This document shows, piece after piece, positions 46,880-59,383 of a stretch of DNA of 64,000 nucleotides; position 1 is the first letter of the stretch; each line of letters starts with the position of its first letter. The translations under genes were made by a program, and so were the position numbers. Source of the stretch: Allium sativum (Eukaryota > Streptophyta > Magnoliopsida > Asparagales > Amaryllidaceae). The notes under the pieces were generated by a model, which was not told the origin of the DNA, searched no databases, and saw only the letters and a program-made list of their open reading frames with translations. The stretch covers positions 96,306,599 to 96,370,598 of the forward strand of contig CM060911.1 of NCBI GenBank assembly GCA_030737875.1, given 5' to 3'.

Positions 46880-49800
46880 TGTAACACCCCACCTCCGTTA
46901 AGGTCACTCACAAAGGGAATGCCTTAACTTTGATGGAGCATTTTAGTAGATAGAACAGAATATTACAAGGCATATAAGTAGTACTTGAAAAATTATAACT
47001 TTATTACAGCAGAAGCAGAAATAAGTTTGGTTACATCTTTCTAAATCACAATACCAAAACTCAAGTACACAATTATCAGTCTTATACAAAATCCTTTAGA
47101 ATGTAAAGTTTCAAAGCCATAATTCCCCACATAAACTGCCATGAATAGATAGAGTCAAAGCTAAGTAATACTCTAAGCACTTCAAGCAGAGAGAATCAGA
47201 ATCAAACTCCTATGTTTCCACCCTGAGCACCTGGTGGGGGGGGGGGGGGAGCGGAAAGAAAAGGGGCGAAAATAAATGAGATCATACATAAAGTCTGGCG
47301 AGTCCAGTGACTTCCAGCATATAAACAGATAATATTATCATGACATGTAAATAAAGCTGGATGAGAGATTACATCAACAGGAATAACAGATATACTTTAA
47401 GTTAATAGAAGAAACAGAATGATGTAAACCAAGTAATGTTCCTTACTTACATCTTACTTCTCTGCACTAATACTAGTATAACAGGGTTAGGTGTTACCCT
47501 AATGTCTAAACTGAAATAGAATCGAAATAGAATAATCTATACAGAAACAGAATGCTAGTAATGGGCCTTCACCACCCCAACAGAGAGAAGCTACAGAAGC
47601 ATAATACTAATAATGGGCCTTTACCACCCAACTAATGGGCCTTTACCACCCTAACAGACAGAAGGTACGGAAACAGAATCGGAAACGGAATCAGAGACGG
47701 AAACAGAATAATCCCTACGGAAATAAAATGTTAGAATTAGTTGTACACTAGTAATGGGCCTTTACCACCCCAACCGACGGTACCACGCAGAAACAGACAG
47801 GTGTTACCACCCAAAAGTAACAGGCGGTACCAACAGAAACATACAGAACTAAGTGTACCCTAAGTCCTACCCCAAGCAATCGGCTCCCTAATACATAAAT
47901 ACCCTGTGTCGGCCCCTAAAGTGGCAACCTATTGGCACATAACTATTTACAGATGTCTTGGTGTCTTACATCCTCAGAGCAGACCGAATCCATGCACGCA
48001 CATGACCCGGTTGGAATGCACCATCAACACCTCTCTCCATTATCAGAATGAACCACTTATAATTAGTTCAGTAAGCATGCCCAGACCCCTACATAGCGTA
48101 GGGTCAAAGTTTTTGATACTAGAAAGGGTTACTGACTAATATGGGTCCCAAACAACAGATGACACAAGTATTTCCCCTCATAACCTTGTGTCCCCAGACT
48201 AACAGATTTCATATTAACTTGTTTACAAGTTTCAGACATACAGAGTTCAGATTTACTAGTTCACAGATCTGAAAATCAAGTTAACAAGTTTTCAGACTAA
48301 CGGATCAGATGTATAGTTTTAACAGACTTAAAGATTGTCTAACTTTGTATTGGGCCTACAGATTCACGAAACGGGTTTGTTAAATTCATCAGTCCAGTTG
48401 GTTTAACCCTATTTACCCAACACGTTTTACACATCATATTTATCTCAGATTTGCATTAATTAAATATTAATGCACAAACCTCTCACATTACGTCGGTAGC
48501 TTGTGGCCGCTGGATATGCCGGGCGGTTCCGGGCAGACTTCTGCCACAAGCCAGACCTAACCTCGTGTCTAAGCATATTTTAGTTATGCCTACGACCTAT
48601 CACATTAGACTGACAGTTTTCGGTCGCCGATTAAGCTGGTTGGTTCCGGGCAGGCTTCTACCGTAAGCAGAGTCTAACCTCGTGTCATACCCACTTTGTT
48701 CCACTACAGAAAATATCAGGCTAATTATGTCCATTTAGCAGATTTAACTTCTTTACAAGTTACGGCAGATTATCCAAAGTTCTATTAACATGTTTTACTC
48801 AATTTTAGATCGAGCCTCCAAATTACAATTATTCAGCTTTCAACAGATTAAGCAATTCAATAGATTTAGCAGATAACAGATCTAGCAGATTAGGAAATTT
48901 AGCAGATTAACAGAACATGGAATTCAACAGATTTAGCAGATTAGAAGATTTAACATTTCTTAAAAATTCTATTTACATATCTTGCCTAATCATAAATTAA
49001 GCCTAAACTCGGCTCAAATCATGGTCATAATTCATAATACAATATATGACCCCAAATTTTCGTTAAACTTTGCACATTACAGAACACTCTCTAAAAGCCC
49101 CAAATCATGATATGAATTATGCCAAATTATAGCCTTTAATAGCAGTATCCGAAAATCCATATTTAGGCGCATTCACATTAATAGTTATCCTATTTTAATA
49201 TAGGTCCTTACGCCTAAGTTTCATATTACTTTTTCAAGTCATGAATCGTTATATAAAATATACCCAAAAATCTAGATCTTTAAATTATATCCTCTCAAAA
49301 TCAGATCTTAATTTTTATATGCATTATGTCCCCAAGTTTCAAGTCATATGTTATCATTTAATGATTCCTCTTCTTCCAAATCACAGAGTATGCACAGATC
49401 TTGATCTAATATACAACATATGTCCTTTTCTCAAATCAGTCACAGATCAGTCATGTCCAATTATGCATTATTCATTATTTACTTCAAAATTTTGTGTTCG
49501 TGCGTTAATCTCTTATGAGATTAGGCACAAGCTCGTAGTAGCCTGACTATAGAACAGAAATAAGAAAGAGAATAGTTGCAGAAAAACAGATCTGATAGAT
49601 AAGAATATGCATAACCTCAGATTCAGATTTATAGCCATGTCAAGATCATAATTAAAGTTCATATCTGAAAATAACTGTACTCACAAAAAGGGAACGATTC
49701 TTATATTCTGGAATCTGTATTCTGACACTGAATAGCTCTTCTTTGGCATAGACTATCGATTAGATTAGAAAATAGTTATTCTCTTTTAATTCTATTCAGA

Positions 49801-50348
49801 TTGGAAGAAGATGCACTAGTTCTAGCTTAGATTTCAGCAGAGTAGCGACGCCATTATTTTATTTTAATTAGAATAGAGGCAGAGTATAGGCAGAATGAAA
49901 TTGTGTGGAGAGAAAGTGAGGTTTGGGGGGTGTTTTTATAGGAGAATAGGGTGATTTAGAGCCTTCAGATCAGTCCAGAAGTCATCGAAAACACCCAGCT
50001 CGAAGACAGGTCATCCAACCACTCAGAAGAAGACACGTCATCACAGAACACTTCAAAATTCTGTGCTGGATCGGTATAGGCGCACTTGGCAGGTGCACCA
50101 GTGTATTTTTGTACTAGCGCACTTCACAAGTGCGCCAGTGTATTCCGGCTTGTTTCCGGTTTTTCTGCCTAACTTCGTTCGTCCATATCTTCTTCATACG
50201 GTATCCATTTTACGCAAACTCAGACTCATCTCAAGCAGAATTTCGAGTCGAACGCAATGGCGCAACCCGTTTCCCTTAATTCTTCTCCTAAAATTAAGTA
50301 TACTTTAATTTGTTACTTATACGTTCACAGAAAATGCGGGGTGTTACA
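46880..50348 (-). repeat. Element C 5' LTR (3469 bp)
   Basis: Collinear with 41203-44674. AATAAA complement 47000-47005, G run 47236-47249 (14 bases against 12 in the other LTR), hairpin pair 48479-48567 and 48596-48688, palindromes 50078-50142. Confidence 0.9.
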
Positions 50349-50353
50349 TAATG

Positions 50354-50549
50354 GGTATTGGTGATGAAAAAAAACTTTGTACAAGCTGTTTTACCAAGCT
50401 GCTATTTTATTAATAAAGTAAAGTTTTATTTAATTCTCCGCTGCTTTATTTGCTTGTCTTGTAATTTATCTGCATCTTTTACCTAAAACGCTTCACCAAA
50501 GTTAAGGCACTCCCTTTGTGAGTGACCTTAATGGACGTGGGGTGTTTCA
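50354..50549 (+). repeat. Element A 3' LTR, distal end
   Basis: Matches 9698-9893, including AATAAA at about 50412 and the final GTGGGGTGTTTCA. It is followed by TACAC, the target duplication of A. Confidence 0.9.
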
Positions 50550-50554
50550 TACAC

Positions 50555-51568
50555 TCCGCTAAACGAAGATCTAGAAACTATCCACCTAGAGACATGTAAC
50601 ACCTTGCCGTACAAGAAGCCCTCCATCAGGGAATCAACCGCCGCCGAGAAGAACTCGGGGAGGTACTGCCGATATCATGATATGTATGGGCACAATACGA
50701 ATGAATGTTGCCAGTTAAGGGATGCAATTAAAAAGCTTATCCGAGATAAGCGACTTGAACAATACATCCAAGAGCCCTTTCCCCCCGAAACCAATCCAAA
50801 ACCTCCAGCGCCAACTCCACAGACGGCAGCCAAGGCAGCCCGAGGACCGTTTAACCCGAGATGAGGATTCATGATCAACACTATATGTGGTGGGCCTAGC
50901 CCTATGCATGACAGCTTCCGAAAGTGGAGGAATATGTGGACTCCATTAAGCATGCAACCTACGAGTCTTGCTTTTCTCCCGATGAGTCTGTCCTGGCCAA
51001 TCTCCAGAAAACCATGAGGGATGACATTATCTTTAATGGAAGGGAGTCCACGGGAATTGAAATCCCGACCACCGATCCTTTGGTCATCACTGCCCAAATT
51101 GGCCATACAACTGTTCGAAAAATATTGGTCAATTCAGGAATCTCGGTCAACATCATTTTCAAAGCCTCCTATGACCAGATGAAATTAGAGGCAAGAGATC
51201 TAAAACCATGCCATTCCACGATCCACAGTTTTAATGGAGAATCCAGCTATGTGGTAGGAGTCATTGACCTACCCGTTGAACTCAGTACAGGGGATCGGAG
51301 CAGAGTCCGAGTTCTCACCTTCATGATTATCGACATCATCTCGCCGTATAATGTCTTCCTTGCACATCTGTTCCTCACAGAATTTCGCGTCTGCCTATTA
51401 CCATGGTCCCTCCTGATGAAGTTTCCAACGGAAAACGGGATCGGAACGGCCAGAGGCGACCAAGTCAATGCTAGAGAATGTTATGCCTTAGAATGGAAGA
51501 ATGCGCGCAATAAGAACAAGGGCAAAGCAGCGCCCGTAGCCTTTTGCACCAAGACCGCCTCTGCATAG
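50555..51568 (+). pseudogene. Element O gag zinc knuckle and protease region
   Basis: Coding resumes in frame after A. A variant knuckle of the CX2HX4HX4C kind (YCRYHDMYGHNTNEC, about 50667-50711) is typical of Tat gag. A stop at 50862-50864 follows. The protease lies in the frame 50924-51568: a flap-like region and the active site ILVNSGISVNIIF, where the catalytic Asp of the usual DTG/DSG is Asn. It ends at a TAG after TKTASA. The family protease cuts Gag-Pol; this copy should be inactive. Confidence 0.8.
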
Positions 51569-51599
51569 CAATCAGCGACGTCTAGGCCATGGCTCAAAT

Positions 51600-52582
51600 G
51601 CCACTCCTGTCTTTTTGATGACCTCGATCCATGGAAAGATGAAAAGTCCGAGCACGAGAGACCTACTCCTGTCGAGCCCACAGTAGATGTACCCGTCAGT
51701 CTCGACGATCCATCGCGAGTCTTAAAGATCGGATCACACCTTCACCCAGCAGTGAAAGACGATCTTGTGGATTTCCTAAAGTGTAATCTGGACGTATTCG
51801 CATTGACTCATTCCGACATGAAAGGCATTGACTTGACAATCGCCTGCCACTCCCTAGGCATAGATCCTACGATGCCTCCGGTCAAACAAAATCACCGTTT
51901 CCTGGGACCCAAGAGATCCAAGGCACTCGAAGAAGAGGTAGATCACCTGCTAAACAACAACTTCATTCGTGAAGCCAATTACCCCGAATGGGTCTCTAAT
52001 CCGTTCCTAGTCAAAAAGGCCAATGGAAAATGGCGAACGTGTATCGACTTTTCTGATTTAAACAAAGCATGTCTCATGGACAGCTTCCCGCTCCGAAAGA
52101 TCGATCGGCTAGTCGATTCAACCGCTGGATACCAATTGCTATCTTTCATGGATGCCTACTCCGGTTACAACCAGATCCCAATGAATCTCCACGATCACGA
52201 CCATACCTCCTTCATAATCGACCTCAGAATTTATTACTATCGTGTCATTCCTTTCGGCCGCAAGAACGTTGGCACCACGTATCAGTTGATGGTTAATCGA
52301 CTCTTCAAAAATCAAATCGGGAAATCCATGGTCGTGTACGTGGACGACATGCTAGTTAAATCAAAGGTGTCTAGCAACCACGTCCACGACCTCTCTGAAA
52401 TGTTCGATGTCCTCTGTCGACATGACATGAAAATCAACCCTCTCAAATGTTCCTTTAGAGGCGCTTCAGGAAAGTTTTTCGGTTTCATCGTCAACGCCCA
52501 GGGCATCGAAGCTAACCCGAGAAAATCCAAGCCATTAGGAATATCCGAATCCCTAAAAATATCAAGGATGTTCAAAGTTTAA
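51600..52582 (+). pseudogene. pol: Element O reverse transcriptase
   Basis: Open from about 51752 for 276 codons. Tat-type RT signatures: LGIDPTMPPVKQ, REANYPEWVSNPFLVKKANG, WRTCIDFSDLNKAC, LLSFMDAYSGYNQI (first catalytic Asp) and VVYVDDMLVKS (the YVDD box, intact), then the thumb region GFIVNAQGIEANP. The open frame ends at 52580-52582 where a shift leads into the next segment. The RT core itself looks unmutated at the catalytic residues, but no intact polyprotein surrounds it. Confidence 0.88.
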
Positions 52583-53832
52583 ATGGAAAGGTCGCCGCTT
52601 TAAGTCGATTCATCTCAAAGGCCACCGACAAGTGCATTCCTTTCTTCGATTTACTTCGAAAAGGGAAACACAACTTCAAGTGGACCCCTAAGTGAGCTTC
52701 CGCATTCGAGGAACTCCTGGATCACTTGGAGCGACCCCCCATCTTGTTTAAGCCTGTAGATCATGAGGACTTATATACTTACTTGGCTATTTCTACGCAT
52801 GCAATCAGCTCGGCATTAATATGGCTTGAAGATCACGTTTAACGACCTGTCTACTACGTAAGCAAGCGATTGACCGGAGCATAAATGAACTACCTGAAAC
52901 TCGAGAAACTAGCATTATGCTTACTAATCTCCTCCCGGAAATTTTGGCCATACTTCCAGGTTCGTCCCATAATGGTTTTCACCGACCAGCCGCTACGTCC
53001 AGTTCTACAACGACCCAAGGCATCCGGTCAACTGGTAAAGTGGAGCATGGAACTAAGTCAGTTCGAGATAACATTCATCCCCCGCCGAACCATCCTCGGA
53101 CAAGCCCTCGCCACAATCACTACCAAGAAAATGATCAACTTCATTGAAGCAACATCATCACTCGATACAGAGTCCCACAGGCTATTATTTCAGACAACGA
53201 CACTCAATTTGTGAGCGCAGAGTTCAAATCCTTATGTCAGCGGCACGACATCGAAAAAAGATTCTCGGCCATAACACACCCACATGCTAACAGACAAGTT
53301 GAGGTAGTTAACAAAGTTATCAGGTCCATCATCAAGAAGTGCCTCGAGAAGGCCGGGGGCATGTGGAAAGATGATTTTCCTTTAGCCCTATGGCCTACTG
53401 GACAACCCACAACACAGCAACCGGGCACACTCCTTTCTCCCTCGCCTACGGGTTCGAAGCCGTCATCCCCATCGAGCTCGAGCTTCAGTCTCATCGAGTC
53501 ACCTATTTTGATCCAAAGATGAACCAAGACTTGCTAATGGGTCACTCGACCTGCTTGAAGAAAACAGGAACCAAGCCGACCTCCGAGCCGCTGTCCAACG
53601 ACAACGAGTCGCCCGCTACGTCAACTCTTGAGTCCGCCACAAGGACCTCAACATCGGCGACCTCATCCTAAAACGGGTATTCCCTCCGCCAAGGGGCCTC
53701 GCTCCCCGTTGGGAGGGCCCGTGCTCTATGCTACAAAGGCTCAGTGACGGAACTTTCAAGCTGGCGAAAGTGGACGGAGCTGAACTACCAAGGGCTTGGA
53801 ACAGTGAACATCTCCACCGCTACTTCACTTAA
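52583..53832 (+). pseudogene. pol: Element O RNase H and integrase, degraded
   Basis: Several frames. RNase H-like: ALSRFISKATDKCIPFFDLL, VYYVSKRLTGA with nearby stops at about 52693, 52840 and 52882, then KFWPYFQVRPIMVFTDQPLR (52885-53110). Text then jumps from the RNase H tether into the integrase core at about 53180 (ISDNDTQF, ITHPHANRQVEVVNKVI), so the middle of RNase H and the integrase zinc finger are deleted. Past 53530 the C-terminal domain appears in another frame (APRWEGPCSMLQRLSDGTFK, LPRAWNSEHLHRYFT), ending at TAA 53830-53832, the normal Tat pol end. Confidence 0.82.
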
Positions 53833-54949
53833 CTTAGTATATGGTTGTTTATGCTTTCCAGTGATGTTTTGTAGCAATTCAAGGCATTGTAAAGGCTACT
53901 CATGCCGAAAGTTATTAGTGGAAATGATGTTCAGCTTTCTATCTCTTTACTCTGTGTTTACTCCTCCCGTCACTTGTTTGATTAATTCTGGCATCCAACT
54001 TTTGTAAATAGCCGACCGCCGTACCGGCCCTTACCGTGAGGGCCGGCACCGCCGGCCTAGCCACGATTCAACCTCGTGGCCTAATCACATTGGCAATGAT
54101 TGACACCTGGAGCACGGGAGCCGGCAACGCTACTCGAGTCGCCGGCCCGTGGTGCGACCGAGTATAAATAACCTCGAACTCGAACCTCAGCCTAACGCCG
54201 AGGCCGAGGATAAATCGTTCAACCACCCAACAGCCTGACGGGGAGACACAAACTCCCCCCGAACTACAGGTGATGGTCGAATCTTGGCACAACACCGAGA
54301 CCGACCTTAAATCGTCTCTTCCCCGAAGCTCTCAAGGCTAAGGGGTAGCCCATGGTCACGATCAGACCCTATGGGCTGATGACCCGGGCTTCTCTTTCCT
54401 GGCGAATGACGACGCCTACAGGCTTGCCTCAGCCCGATGAACGATGGGAGAGCCTACGCTGGACAGGCCTCATAACGCGACATCATGCGCCTTCGCTGCG
54501 CTTGGGATTAACCCCGGGCAACCCAAGAAAAAACAGCAGGCGCTCGAGCCTAGCTTCGCAAATTAAGGGTTTCCTGAACTGAGGGAAACCCACTAGAAGC
54601 CTGCGCACTATCACACCCCCCTAGAATGACCAACCCAGGGCACAGAATACACAATCACTTTTTTGTTACATGTAACATTAAGTAGGCTTATGCAAGTACG
54701 GGACGCCCGAAAACATGGGAAGAACATCCGAACATTTAACAGAAAGTGCGATCTTTACTTATTCATGTTTCATTAAAACACACACACACATTGCCACCAA
54801 CTACACAACTAATGTCTTTCTTTCTAATGACATGGTGTATATGAGAAGCATACCGTGTCTTGAAAAACCAAAAGCGAGGGCCGAACTCGCGTAAATTACC
54901 GGCCTACACTACCAAAATAAGCACTAAACCTACACTTAAGCAACTAACA
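53833..54949 (+). other. Post-pol spacer of element O with clustered hairpins
   Basis: No supported gene. It carries a tight hairpin cluster at 54024-54146: CCGGCCCT/AGGGCCGG around 7 bases, GCCACGA/TCGTGGC around 7 bases, and GCCGGC/GCCGGC around 15 bases. TATAAATA follows at 54163-54170 on the plus strand. It lies between the convergent pol and antisense ORF. An AC repeat lies near 54778-54789. Confidence 0.65.
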
Positions 54950-57900
54950 CTAACCGTGCTTCTTCTTCTTGTCTTTATTCATTTTCCTTGTAGATTTGGC
55001 ACTTGACGGTTCATCCTTGGAGCTAGGCTTTCTCTTGGCAGACCCGCCTTTTCCACTTGGGCTCCTTTGGGAGGTGGTCGGCTCGTGAGAAGCTGGGAGA
55101 CGCCTCTCATCGGCTCCGTCGCCGCTAGAAATCTTAGTGACGTCAGCATGGGCAACATGCGGTAGAGATCGGGGGGCACCCCCAGCAGTAGAACCTATCT
55201 CTGCGACACTCGTCTCTGGGATAGATTTCCCTTCCCGTCTAGCTTTCCCCCTGGCTTCTTTAATGGCCTGTCTCTCAATAAGTTTTTTGGACTTATGCTT
55301 CGGATCGCCGACCCTGGTTTTCTCCCGAGTCTCGAGGGCCCTCCGCTGATCCTCCTCTCTCTCTCTCTTCTCCTGAGCCTCGTTCGCCACCCTCTTCTTC
55401 TCCGCTTCATCATCGGCCTTCCTCTGGGCAACAATCGCGGCAGCCCTCTTTTCGGCATCCTCCCTGGTCTTGGCTATGACCTCCCTCCTGGAAGCCTCAT
55501 CCTTCCTCTACTTCTCTTCCACTTCCTCACTTTTGGCCACCATCTTGGCTTTTTGCACACTCACCATGGCAGCCATCGAGGACACGTCGGCCTCCACCGG
55601 ACCTCGAGCGGTCGCGCTCCGCCCATCTACCTCCTCTCCTCCATCAACAAGGATTTCGTAAAGGCTGGGAGTTACCCTTATCCCCGCAAGGGTGTCAAGA
55701 TGATCTCTGCTCTCTCCAAGCTGAACCCCCTCAAGTCCGAGCCCAAACTCAGTCACTTCGGGAATCACGGGGGCAGGGTTCAATACCATGGTCGATTCAG
55801 AAGGGACTGCACAATGAAAACACAACCTTTTAGTCTGCAAACTCGGTAATCACGTCATCCTCGGGGATGCAATGCAAAGGAACTTTACCTACGGCCAAGG
55901 GGGTGTAGGAAGCGTGGAAAGGGCACCCGGCATAAACGGCAGCGTAAATCCAATCTCTCCTGGCTCCAGATGCTTAGGATCATGCTCACTCGAAACCCGA
56001 GTTAGAGCTGTCGGGTCAATCGCCATGGCCGATTCAGGAACGGATGACCGATAAGAACTTCCCTCCGCAGGATAGTCCGCTACCACAATGCTCTCGATGA
56101 CGACAAACATCCCTTTTTCGGTAGCAAGCCACTCCAACCTCTCTCTCTCTCCGCATCCTCAAGCAGCAACTTCTTACTCACCTCCAACTTCTTGCGCTCC
56201 TCCTCGGTCAAGAGGTCAATCATAAGTTATCGCTCATCCAAGGTCCCAACATCCACTTCACGCAAGAAGGCCTCATATGGAACTAGCCTTTACCAGGTTC
56301 AAACTAGCTCACGTGAATAGTCATCCATCCAAGAAATTCCATGGAATTTTAAGACCTTAACAAGCATGTCCTTAATATCCTACACCACAGACGACTGTGC
56401 TCGGTACTCGGCATTCGCTAGCTCGTCTCTTAGTTGCTCCACCTCTCTCTGGAACTCGGCTTTCAATCCTTCTACAGTGCCTAACACATCCCAATTGCTG
56501 GCTTTCGCATCCTCCTTCGCCTTCTTTGCCGCCTCAAGCTCCCTCTTTAAGCGGTCATTCTCCGCTTGTAAAGCTTCATTATCTTCTTGAAGCTGGGAAA
56601 CCTTGGTGTTTTCTCTCTCCAAGTCAATGCAAGCCTGGTCCACCTCAGCCTTTTTCTTCTTCAAAGTCATGTTCTGGGTGGTTAAGTCGGCTATAGTCTC
56701 TGTGGACACAGAGGGAGAGTCATCGACCTCCTTTTTGAGCGTCTCTTACCCATGCTTCAGCTTGGCTGGAAGGCCAGAAGTCCCGTAAGGCAGTGTTTAA
56801 AGATACAAAAACAAAAGACTCCTAATGAACAGGAAAGGAGGAGGAAGAGGAAGACCTACCAATTTCCATATTCAAGTTTGCAACGAAAGTCTTCTCAGCG
56901 TCAATAATTAGTTGATGGTTCAGGAGGTGCAGGTTCTTCTGCCTAATCAGGTCTGATAGGTGGTGAGAGTATTTGGTAAGCTCGTTGACCTGGTGACACG
57001 CGGCCTCCACATGCATCCATATTTCCCCAGATGCCCTATTAGGAGCTAGGCGAAAATCAGGGAGAGACGGCAACTCATCGAAGTAAAGTCGAGGGAAATG
57101 ATGCTTCAAGAACGCTTTCTTCTCCTCTAGGAAAAGCTCTTGAACTTGGGGCTCCGTCAAATCTTGTGTTTCTGCCATAGTTGCCTTATCCGATCTCGGC
57201 TGGGCAAGCGGTGGCTCTCTCCCCTTGAAGTCTGAACGAGAGCCGACGGAGCAGTAATGGGCGGAGTTGTTGACAACTTATGACTCGACCCTCCTAGATC
57301 AAGCCGTGAATCTCCTCTGGGCACCCGAATCGGAGGGGGAGGGGGAGGAGTAGTGAAAGACTGAGGCCTATCCTGGTAATGACTCTCACTGCCGCGACCC
57401 CGTGGGGGTGGAACATTGCCATATAAACTAGCTCCCCTCCTAAAGGAGCTGAATGAAAGCACTTTCGAGGGGAGGGCGGTCTCCGCGACTTCATTCTCCG
57501 CTTCCTCTGGCCATGTCACCTATCAAAGAAACAAAGCGAAATCAGTCAGGCAACATACACATGCACTCTTCTATGCGATGTGGTATGTATAAGTGTATGC
57601 CCTAAGTGTTCTCTCAATAGACCAGATTGTTCCCCAATCAGGGGAGCCAGCCCCTCCGCGGCACGAGCTAGATCCTCCATACTAACTGCGCTCGGCCAAA
57701 GAGACAAGTCCATAGGGATGGTACCCAGACCCGCAAAATGATCCCCTTTTTTGAGGGAAATGGTAGCATCTAAAGAGGTTACGGGAGAATGAGGGCTAGC
57801 GAACGCTTCTTCTCCCGTCCCTACCACCCGGGGCGAGACAGAAGAGTTAATTAGCCCCTCATCCCGAGCAGCCGTCTCCGCGCTACCAGCTTTCCTACCG

Positions 57901-59041
57901 CCAACATCTTTCTGGAACTTAACGGCCTTCTTTGGTCAAGGCCCGGTAGAAGCTATTTTCCTCTTCAAACCAGAAACAGAAGGGCCTTCCGTCATTGTCC
58001 CTTTCAATGCACCACTCGCCACTGCAGGCCTGATTATGGCCCTGTTAGTTGGAAGCAATCCAACATGCCGAAGGCGGCCTGATCTACCACAGTGTCCGTC
58101 TTGTGGGAGTCTTCAGGGATGGCTTGGAGGGCATCGAGATGTTGACGATACTTGTCACCAGTAGGCGCCTCGGGATTTCCTGCAACAATCGGAAAACAAT
58201 GAGACACAAAGCCAGACAATGCTATAAGAAGAGACCAAAGGTACTCATTTCCTTGTATCCACCTCCTCGCAAACCCGGGAGGGCATTGAACGAAGAACCA
58301 GTCACACTTAATCACAGACGGCCTGGGCCACTTTCCAACAAAAAATTTAGTAGCGGTAGATGCTTCCATGAACCATTGGGAGGACGATCCACCAGTTGAT
58401 CGCCTAAAATGAAAGAGATAACTAATGTCCTCTTCGGTAGGGTCCCGATGTAGAAATTCTCGATAGAGAACGCAAGTACCAAAAAGTGAGGAATAAGCAT
58501 TCGGGTGCAGCTGTGAAGGTGCGAGGCGGAAGTAGAATAACATTTCCTGAATGAAGTCATTGGCTGGGGGAACGCACCCTGTAAAGCAAGTATGTCGATT
58601 CCAAGTGGTGAAACCCTCTGGCGGTGCGTGGGCCCTTCCACTCATTCTAGGGGCATGACCATCTCCCTCAGGGATGCTAAACCGCAACGCCAACTTTCTA
58701 ACTGTCGTGGCATCCAAGCGCGACGGCACCGAGTCCGGTGGATTGGCTAAAATAACTGGGTCAGGAAGCACGTCCGGAGCTATTGGGGCAGGTGGTTCGC
58801 CACCACCAATGATGTCCATGTTTTCCATTTTCGCATGTATGACGGGAGAATGTATCCTCTCAATGTGCTCCCCGTGCCCAGACACCTCTGGTGAGCTGCC
58901 CGATTGGGAGGGAACCGATTCTTCAGTAGTCTCAAGCTCGCTGCCGCCTAAGCTGTCGTTATCAGTAGAGTCAGATGTGTGAGACGATGGCGTGGAAGCC
59001 TCAACTTCTAGAAATTTCCCAGTCCTTGATCTTGTTTGCAT
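54950..59041 (-). pseudogene. Antisense additional ORF of element O (putative gypsy-type transposon protein family)
   Basis: Tat elements (for example maize Grande) carry an antisense gene between pol and the 3' LTR. The first exon here, 59041 to about 58034 (335 codons from MQTRSRTGK), has an acidic Ser-rich N-terminus and then the plant family once named putative gypsy-type transposon: GFTTWNRHTCFTGCVPP, LAPSQLHPNAYSSLFGTCVL and WFFVQCPPGF. A short intron may lie at about 58165-58245 (TTGTTGCAG acceptor). Further pieces: 57827-57546, 57519-57157, 57178-56822, a coiled coil at 56709-56380 (LQEDNEALQAENDRLKRELE), 56137-55889, 55840-55508, and a Lys/Glu-rich tail 55508-54950 ending DKKKKHG. 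Interrupting stops (such as TAG near 55508) and uncertain introns prevent one clean model. Function unknown. Confidence 0.75.
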
Positions 59042-59383
59042 GGCTAGCTATACTTTAATGCACCAGTATTAGACATCACAGTGAAATACCCTGTACCCCC
59101 CGCGTTGGTGAAAATTAAGAAGTGCGTGTGGTGTCATGCAAAAAAGCAGAATGTACATAGAAGCTTTAAAAGACCCTAGCAGTTTGGTTACAGTCCAGAT
59201 ATATGCTCTATCCTATGTAAAAGATATGAGTCCATGTCCGTACAGTTATATATGCGCGCCTTGGTACATTCATGCAATCAAACAGGAAGTATATAAGTCC
59301 AAGGATAGGCAGTCCAGAAATCGAAGTTCGAAGCGGCAAATACTAGCGTCCAGCCAAGGCAATACTATTAAGCTCGCTCCCGG

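Larger units (their letters stand above)
41203..50348 (-). mobile_element. Element C: gag-only Ty3/gypsy retrotransposon with 3.47-kb LTRs
   Basis: Inserted in A's 3' LTR with duplication TAATG (41198-41202 and 50349-50353). LTRs 41203-44674 and 46880-50348; primer site and polypurine tract present; interior 2205 bp. The interior holds a gag gene closely related to B's gag and then goes straight to the 3' untranslated region, with no protease, RT, RNase H or integrase. This matches the TR-GAG type of non-autonomous element. B-like relatives could have supplied the enzymes. Confidence 0.9.
6041..50549 (+). mobile_element. Element A: chromovirus-like Ty3/gypsy retrotransposon with three nested insertions
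   Basis: It is bounded by TGTAACACCCCC at 6041 and GGGGTGTTTCA at 50549, with the duplication TACAC on both sides. The 5' LTR is 6041-9893; the 3' LTR is 37591-41202 plus 50354-50549. A primer-binding site for initiator tRNA-Met follows the 5' LTR and a polypurine tract precedes the 3' LTR. Without nested elements D, B and C its internal region is only about 2.8 kb because pol has suffered large deletions. It is therefore non-autonomous today. Confidence 0.9.
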
